A stretch of 19,820 nt of DNA, taken from assembly GCA_964384675.1 (NCBI GenBank), contig CAYLNK010000100.1, positions 1 through 19,820 on the forward strand, given 5' to 3'. Positions within the stretch are counted from its first letter, which is position 1. Each line of letters opens with the position of its first letter. Below, piece by piece: positions 7,721-12,285 of this stretch. The translations under genes were made by a program, and so were the position numbers. The notes beneath the pieces were generated by a model. It was not told the origin of the DNA. It searched no databases and saw nothing but the letters and a program-made list of their open reading frames with translations. The DNA is from CAYLNK01 sp964384675 (GTDB taxonomy: Bacteria > Acidobacteriota > Thermoanaerobaculia > UBA5066).

Positions 7721-9571
7721 GTGCGGATACCCGCCAGAAGACGGCTGACCGTCCTCGCCGTCCTGGCCGGGCTCGCCACGGCCGCCCTCTCCCAGGGACC
7801 ACCCCTCCCCCGGCGCGTGGTCCTCGTCTCGTTCGACGGCGCCGGAGGGCTCGACCTGGCCAGGCGGCGGGCCGACGGACAGCTCGGGCCCGACGGCTTC
7901 GAGCGGGCCGGGCGGATCGGGCTCGCGGCCGAACGGCTCCGCATCGTGGCGCCCTCCCTGACGGCCGTCTCCCACGCGTCGATCTCGACGGGCGCGCCCC
8001 CGTCGATGACCGGGATCGTGGCGAACACGTTCCATCCGGCGAGGACCTCCATCCGGACGCGCGTCTCCGCCTTCGACGTGGAGTCCGACGTCGAGACCCT
8101 CTGGGAGGCGGCGGCGCGGCAAGGCAAGCGCGTCGCGAGCCTCACCTGGCCCGGTCTCGCCCAGCGCGGTCCCCGCACCACGACTCCCGTCGGCATCCGC
8201 TTCGTCGACATGAAGTCGAACGGCATCGTCTTCCACGCGTCTCCCGGGCCGCTGCCCGACGCGATGGTCGCCCTGCCGCTCGGGATCCGGTCGTTCTCGC
8301 CGCCCAAGGAGCTCCGGGTCGACGCGCCGGGCGGACCGGACGGCGCCCGCCGGGAGTCGATGCCGTTCGTCGTGATCGACACCACGGACGACGGCCGCAG
8401 GACGTACGACGAGCTCCTCGCCCTCTCACCCGACGGCTCGCTCCGGGCGCGGGCCCGGAGCGGCGAGTGGTTCTCCCTCGTCCGTCTGGCCGAGCTCGAC
8501 GAAGGGGATCGCGACGTTCGGCTCGGCCGCTGGGCGAAGGTCCTGAAGCTCGCTCCCGACCTGTCGGCTCTCTCCGTCTACGTCTCGTGCGAGGGGCGCA
8601 CCTTCGCGTCTCCGGACGACTTCCGCCGCACGCTCGACCGCCGCGCCGGCTTCTGGCCCGGACCTCCCGACACGGTGCTCCTCGAGCAGCAGCCGCCCGA
8701 GGTCGCGAGCTTCGCCGAGCAGGCCGCCCGCTTCTCGCAGTTCTTCGTCGACGCCTACGAGGTGGCCGAGCGGCGCGGCGACTGGGACCTCCTCCTCGCG
8801 TACCAGCCGGTGATCGACGAGGTGGAGCACGCCCTCCTCCTGACCGATCCCCGGCAGCCGGCCTACACCCGGGAGAACGCGGCCCTGGCCGAGAAGGGGC
8901 TGCGCGAGGTGTGGCGCGCCGCCGACCGGGCCGCGGCCCGCTACCTGCGCGACGCCGGGCCGGGGCGGGACGTCTTCCTCGTCTCGGACCACGGCATGCG
9001 CGCGATCTGGCGCACGTTCTACATCGTCGAGGCTCTCCGCCGGGGAGGCTTCGTGAGGACCGAGCCGGACGGCCGGGGGCGCCTCCGTGTGGCGCGCGAC
9101 ACGCCGGTCGACGTCGCGACGCACGGCGGGATCGGTCTCGTGGTGGTCAACCGGATGGGGCGCCTCGAGGGGGGGACGGTGCCGGGCCCCAGGGCCGAGG
9201 CGCTCGTCGCCGAGATCGCGACGTACCTGCGGAGCCTGAAGGACCCGGCCGGCGAGCCGGTCTTCTCGGTGGTCGCCACGGCCGCCGAGGCCAGGGCGCT
9301 GGACCTCGATCACCCGAACGCCGGCGACCTGATCGCGATCGTGGCGGGCGGCACGACGATCCGGGGCGGCCTGAAGCCGGAGGGCTCGCTCTTCGGCGAG
9401 CCGGATTCCCCCGGCCAGCACGGCTTCGACTGGGACCCGGAGCTGGACGGGATCTTCTTCCACGTCGGGGAGGGAATCGGACCCGGGGAGGTCCCCGAGA
9501 TCCGGGCCGTCGACGTGGCGCGGCGCGTGGCCGAGCGGCTCGGGATCGTCCCGCCGGGGGGCGCGCGTTGA
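7721..9571 (+). CDS. Secreted alkaline-phosphatase-superfamily phosphodiesterase/nucleotide pyrophosphatase
   Basis: A 616-residue protein with a signal peptide (Arg-rich start, hydrophobic LTVLAVLAGLATAALS, residues 9-24), so it should act in the periplasm or outside the cell. It has the metal-site pattern of type I phosphodiesterases (NPP branch): D39 in VLVSFDG, the nucleophile region APSLTAVSHASISTG with T81 aligning to the NPP nucleophile threonine, TGIVAN (97-102), D366/H370 in PVIDEVEH, D423-H424 in VSDHGM and H567 in GQHGFD. All six expected zinc ligands have candidates, so it is probably active on a phosphodiester or phosphomonoester. The substrate is unknown. It starts 56 bp from the divergent ppx/phoU operon, which may indicate shared phosphate control (inference). 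The GTG start has no Shine-Dalgarno. Confidence 0.88.
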   Translation: MRIPARRRLTVLAVLAGLATAALSQGPPLPRRVVLVSFDGAGGLDLARRRADGQLGPDGFERAGRIGLAAERLRIVAPSLTAVSHASISTGAPPSMTGIVANTFHPARTSIRTRVSAFDVESDVETLWEAAARQGKRVASLTWPGLAQRGPRTTTPVGIRFVDMKSNGIVFHASPGPLPDAMVALPLGIRSFSPPKELRVDAPGGPDGARRESMPFVVIDTTDDGRRTYDELLALSPDGSLRARARSGEWFSLVRLAELDEGDRDVRLGRWAKVLKLAPDLSALSVYVSCEGRTFASPDDFRRTLDRRAGFWPGPPDTVLLEQQPPEVASFAEQAARFSQFFVDAYEVAERRGDWDLLLAYQPVIDEVEHALLLTDPRQPAYTRENAALAEKGLREVWRAADRAAARYLRDAGPGRDVFLVSDHGMRAIWRTFYIVEALRRGGFVRTEPDGRGRLRVARDTPVDVATHGGIGLVVVNRMGRLEGGTVPGPRAEALVAEIATYLRSLKDPAGEPVFSVVATAAEARALDLDHPNAGDLIAIVAGGTTIRGGLKPEGSLFGEPDSPGQHGFDWDPELDGIFFHVGEGIGPGEVPEIRAVDVARRVAERLGIVPPGGAR

Positions 9572-10182
9572 GCGAACCGAGGGAGGTGGACGTCCCCGCC
9601 GTCCCCGCGGGTCCGCTCCTGGAGGCCCTCCGGACGCTCCCAGCGCACCCGCTCGCGGACGCGGTCCACGGAACCGCCGGCCGGACCCGCGCGTTTCTGG
9701 GGCACGATGCACGCGCGCTCCACGTCCTCTTCGAGGTCGACGCGGAGCCCCCGCTCGCGTCGAACGCGCGGCAGCGGAACGACCCCGTCTACCTGGACGA
9801 GTGCGTCGAGGTTTTCCTGTGCGAGCCCGGGCCGGCCGGGCGCTACCTCGAGGTGGTCGTGAACCCCGCCGGTATCGTCTACGCGGCCCGCGTCGTGAAC
9901 CCCGACGGCGACCGCGCCACCTGGCAGATCACGCGGGGCGTCGACGTGCCGGGCCTCGAGGTCACGGCCTCGGGAGACGCCGGCTCGGCGAGCTGGTGGG
10001 CCGTGATCTCGATCCCTTGGGCCGCGGCAGGCGGCACACCGGCCCGGGGCGAGACCCGTCGCGGGAACCTGTACCGGATCGGGCGCGGCCTCACGACGCG
10101 CCACGAGGCGCTGTCTCCCACGCGCCGCGACCCGGCGGATTTCCACGTCCCGGCGGCCTTCGCGAAGCTCCGGATCGGGTAG
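9568..10182 (+). CDS. CBM9-like (carbohydrate-binding family 9-like) protein
   Basis: A 204-residue protein resembling the stand-alone 'carbohydrate-binding family 9-like' fold. Signs are an Asp-rich strand block NDPVYLDECVEVFL (residues 71-84), RYLEVVVNPAGIVYAA (92-107), a central SWWAVISIPWAA (142-153), and the C-terminal block ALSPTRRDPADFHVPAAFAKL (181-201), which matches the family's closing 'S....FH.P..F..L' pattern. No signal peptide is seen, so it may be cytoplasmic or its start may be misplaced. The chosen start is TTG at 9568, which overlaps the TGA of the phosphodiesterase gene by 2 nt and implies coupling. GTG at 9586 is an alternative, but its GGAGG is too close to serve as a ribosome-binding site. 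The ligand is unknown. Confidence 0.78.
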   Translation: MSEPREVDVPAVPAGPLLEALRTLPAHPLADAVHGTAGRTRAFLGHDARALHVLFEVDAEPPLASNARQRNDPVYLDECVEVFLCEPGPAGRYLEVVVNPAGIVYAARVVNPDGDRATWQITRGVDVPGLEVTASGDAGSASWWAVISIPWAAAGGTPARGETRRGNLYRIGRGLTTRHEALSPTRRDPADFHVPAAFAKLRIG

Positions 10183-10214
10183 CGGCCAGGGGTCGAGGGC
10201 GCCGCCGAACGGGC

Positions 10215-10619
10215 TCAGCCCCCGACCGGCACGCCCTTCTCCGAAAGCCACGCCCGGAGCTCCTCGCGGCACGCGCGATCGCGGAACACGAACCACGCCT
10301 TCTCGTCGTTGGCCGATTCGAGGAGCGCCGAGCGGAATCCGTTCGGTCCGTCCGTCTCCAGCGCGGCGAGCGCCTTCACCCTCACGGCGGCGCTCTCCAT
10401 CCGCGGCGCGAAGTCGCGGCAGCGACGGGCGTCGACGTCCGGCGTCGACTTCGGGATCCGCAGGTAGCGCCCCTCGCGCTCCAGGTCGAGGGCCGCTCGC
10501 AGCTCGGGGGCGCCGGCGAGGTGCGCGACGACGTCACCCGTGACGAGGTCGAGGAAGTGGTTCATCTGGCGCGAGCGCGCCGCGAACGCCACGTTCAGGC
10601 CCTCCCAGTCGAGCTCCAT
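10215..10619 (-). CDS. UPF0158 family protein
   Basis: A 134-residue soluble protein of unknown function. It matches what I recall of UPF0158: an N-terminal block with FLDLVTGDVVAHL (residues 22-34), RYLRIPK (51-57), a middle segment starting FAPRMES, and a C-terminal FRSALLESANDEKAWFVFRD (95-114) followed by REELRAWLSEKGV. Such proteins usually carry 'LD..TGEV', a 'RIP' strand and the 'F...L.....W..F' helix. The frame is open upstream, but ATG at 10619 is chosen because a good Shine-Dalgarno (GGAGGG) precedes it and the family similarity starts there. It is divergent from the secreted module gene (start 10709) and convergent with the CBM9-like gene, 32 bp away. Confidence 0.75.
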   Translation of the reverse strand: MELDWEGLNVAFAARSRQMNHFLDLVTGDVVAHLAGAPELRAALDLEREGRYLRIPKSTPDVDARRCRDFAPRMESAAVRVKALAALETDGPNGFRSALLESANDEKAWFVFRDRACREELRAWLSEKGVPVGG

Positions 10620-10643
10620 CCCGTTCCCTCCGGCGCCGCTCGC

Positions 10644-10672
10644 TTGACCCGCCCGGGAGCGCGCCCGAACAT
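10644..10672 (+). promoter_or_regulatory. Putative promoter for the leader ORF and secreted twin-module gene
   Basis: A near-consensus -35 TTGACC (10644-10649) is followed by 17 nt and a weak -10 GAACAT (10667-10672). Seven nt later comes the ATG of the 10-codon leader ORF at 10680, so the predicted transcript would begin at that ATG. The -35 is the best in the window; the -10 matches consensus at only three positions. Confidence 0.35.
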
Positions 10673-10685
10673 CATAGGGATGATG
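10670..10685. promoter_or_regulatory. Inverted repeat overlapping the predicted transcription start
   Basis: CATCAT-AGGG-ATGATG is a perfect 6-bp inverted repeat. It overlaps the predicted -10 and the first two codons of the leader ORF in the 89-bp divergent gap between the UPF0158 gene and the twin-module gene. It could be an operator or a small RNA hairpin. Confidence 0.3.
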
Positions 10686-10712
10686 ACGCGCCCGCCCCGA
10701 GGTGATCGCTGA
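10680..10712 (+). CDS. Possible 10-codon leader ORF coupled to the CTG-started gene
   Basis: ATGATG opens a 10-codon frame encoding MMTRPPRGDR. Its TGA (10710-10712) overlaps the CTG start of the next gene as CTGA, the same geometry as ATGA coupling. The Shine-Dalgarno GAGGTGAT for the CTG lies inside this ORF. Translation of such a short peptide cannot be proved from sequence, and the frame may be open by chance. Confidence 0.3.
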   Translation: MMTRPPRGDR

Positions 10713-12244
10713 AGAACGTCCTCCCCGCGCTGCTCCTCCTCTCTCTCTCCCTGGCACCGCCCGCGCGGGGCGCGACGGCCGTGCGCCTGGTGCCGATCGT
10801 CCTCGACGTGACGGGGTTCCAGGGGGTGAGGTTCACGTCGCAGCTCTTCCTCGTGAACCGCGGGACCACGAACGCGACCGCCGAGCTCCTCTACACGCCC
10901 GCCACGGCGCTCCTGGCGACGGGGGGCGGCACCGTGACGGTGGCCGTGCCGGCCGGGCGGCAGGTCGTGATCGACGACGTGATCGCGTTCCTCCGCGCCG
11001 GCGGTCTCTCCATCTCTCTCGACCCGCCCCAGGGCGGGAGCCTGCGCGTCACGTTCCGCGACGTGTCGTCGCCGGAGGTGGCGTTCGCCTCCGTGCGGAC
11101 GACGGCCCCATCCGGCCCGGGGCGCGCCGGCCTCGCTTACCCGGCGCCCGCGCCCGGGGAGACGTACACCGGTACCACCTGGCTCTACGGGCTGCGCGAG
11201 AACGCCGCGGACCGGACGAACCTGGCGCTGGTGAACTTCTCCGACGCGCCGATGACGTTCCACGTGAGCCTCTTCTCCGGCGTCCTCGGGGAGAACGGCC
11301 GGGGCCCGGCGCTGGACCCCGACCTCACGCTCGGACCGGGCCAGTGGGCCCAGATCGGGAGCGTGCTCGCCCGCGCGAGCCCGCCGATCGCGCAGGGCTA
11401 CGCCCGGGTCGACGTCGTGAAGGGGAGCGGCCCTTACCTGGCGTACGCCGTCTTCAACGACAACGGCACGAACGACGGCTCCTACGTCACCTCGGAGCCG
11501 AACGTGGTCGTCGCCGAGCCGGGCCTCCTGCCGGTCCTCGTCGAGACCAGGACGTTCGCGAGCGAGCTCGTCCTCACCAACGCCTACGAGACCGAGATGA
11601 TCGTGACCCTGACGTACACCGAGTCGCGAACGCCTGCTCAGGGGATCGGCGGCTCGATCAACGAGGTCCTCGCCCCGCTCGAGCAGCGGATCATCCCGAA
11701 CGCCCTCGACCACATGCGGAGGAAGGGGATCGGGATCGGACCGAAGGGCGGCGACTTCGCGGGCGGCCTCTTCGTGCGCTACTCCGGCGGGACCGGCACG
11801 GTCGCCGGCTACTCGGGCGCCCGCACCGCCGCGGCCTCGCGCACGGGCCCGGGCGGCTACGGCCTCTACTACCCGACGACGCCGGTGTCCCGGAGCGCCG
11901 CCGGCGACGCCTGGGTCTACGGCCTCGTGCAGGACGCCTCGTCGCGCTCCAACGTCGCGATCGCGAACGTCGGCGAGCGGGGCGGGATCATCGGCGTCCG
12001 CCTCGAGGTGTACGACGGGACGACCGGCCGCCTCGCCGGAGGCTCGCCGGAGGTCCTGATCGCGCCCCGCGGCTGGGTGCAATTCGAGGGTGTCCTGGCC
12101 CAGCTCGGCCTCGCCCAGGGATACGTGCGGGTCGTGCGGACGCAGGGAGTGGACGGGCTCGCCGCTTACGGCGTGGTGAACGACGGCCCGACGCCGGGCG
12201 CCGGGACGGACGACGGCAGCTTCGTGCCGTTCTCGGTCCGGTAG
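10709..12244 (+). CDS. Secreted twin-module protein, paralogous to the C-terminus of the neighbouring metzincin
   Basis: A 511-residue protein of unknown function. The first in-frame ATG/GTG/TTG is GTG at 10781, but upstream codons encode a clear signal peptide: Lys-Asn, then LPALLLLSLSLAPPARGATA (residues 5-24). No ATG, GTG or TTG precedes it before the in-frame TGA at 10703. The CTG at 10709, 2 nt after a strong Shine-Dalgarno GAGGTGAT (10699-10706), is the likely start. The mature chain is two tandem modules, A (about 28-262) and B (273-508). Each has a block like 'SELVLTN', then an 'L.P..Q' strand, 'QGGSLRV' or 'AGGLFV', 'RT.....GPG..GL.YP', 'W.YGL', 'RSNVAIAN', 'W.Q...VL' and 'AY.V.ND..T.DGS(Y/F)V'. 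The pattern suggests Ig-like beta-sandwiches. The same pair ends the convergent metzincin. It could be a surface, adhesion or partner protein; nothing catalytic is seen. Confidence 0.85.
   Translation: MKNVLPALLLLSLSLAPPARGATAVRLVPIVLDVTGFQGVRFTSQLFLVNRGTTNATAELLYTPATALLATGGGTVTVAVPAGRQVVIDDVIAFLRAGGLSISLDPPQGGSLRVTFRDVSSPEVAFASVRTTAPSGPGRAGLAYPAPAPGETYTGTTWLYGLRENAADRTNLALVNFSDAPMTFHVSLFSGVLGENGRGPALDPDLTLGPGQWAQIGSVLARASPPIAQGYARVDVVKGSGPYLAYAVFNDNGTNDGSYVTSEPNVVVAEPGLLPVLVETRTFASELVLTNAYETEMIVTLTYTESRTPAQGIGGSINEVLAPLEQRIIPNALDHMRRKGIGIGPKGGDFAGGLFVRYSGGTGTVAGYSGARTAAASRTGPGGYGLYYPTTPVSRSAAGDAWVYGLVQDASSRSNVAIANVGERGGIIGVRLEVYDGTTGRLAGGSPEVLIAPRGWVQFEGVLAQLGLAQGYVRVVRTQGVDGLAAYGVVNDGPTPGAGTDDGSFVPFSVR
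10790..11494 (+). repeat. Module A of the twin-module protein
   Basis: This encodes residues 28-262. Landmarks are FTSQLFLVNRG, QGGSLRVTF, ASVRTTAPSGPGRAGLAYPA, WLYGLRENAADRTNLALVN, GPGQWAQIGSVL and AYAVFNDNGTNDGSYV. It is closest by eye to module A of the metzincin (13048-13737), which has QGGSLRVEF, SARTTAPVPGVGRAGLSYPA and AYGVFNNNGTNDGSYV. Confidence 0.75.
11525..12232 (+). repeat. Module B of the twin-module protein
   Basis: This encodes residues 273-508. Landmarks are FASELVLTN, IGPKGGDFAGGLFV, YSGARTAAASRTGPGGYGLYY, WVYGLVQDASSRSNVAIAN, RLEVYDGTTG and AYGVVNDGPTPGAGTDDGSF. It is closest by eye to module B of the metzincin (12301-13017), which has IGPKGGGYAGSLSV, RTSSPSTTGPGSYGLFY, VRVEIYDGNTGG and AYAVVNDGAAPGVATDDGSY. 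Confidence 0.75.
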
Positions 12245-12249
12245 AGCGA

Positions 12250-12277
12250 GGGCCTGCCCGCGCCGGCGGACAGGCCC
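12250..12277. terminator. Hairpin between convergent genes, probable bidirectional terminator
   Basis: GGGCCTG (12250-12256) pairs with CAGGCCC (12271-12277), and after one C/A mismatch CCGC (12258-12261) pairs with GCGG (12266-12269) around a GCCG loop. It sits 5 nt after one stop and 8 nt before the other in the 41-bp convergent gap. There is no T-tract on either side, so it may work with Rho or as an RNA 3'-end stabiliser. Confidence 0.6.
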
Positions 12278-12285
12278 CCCGTCGG

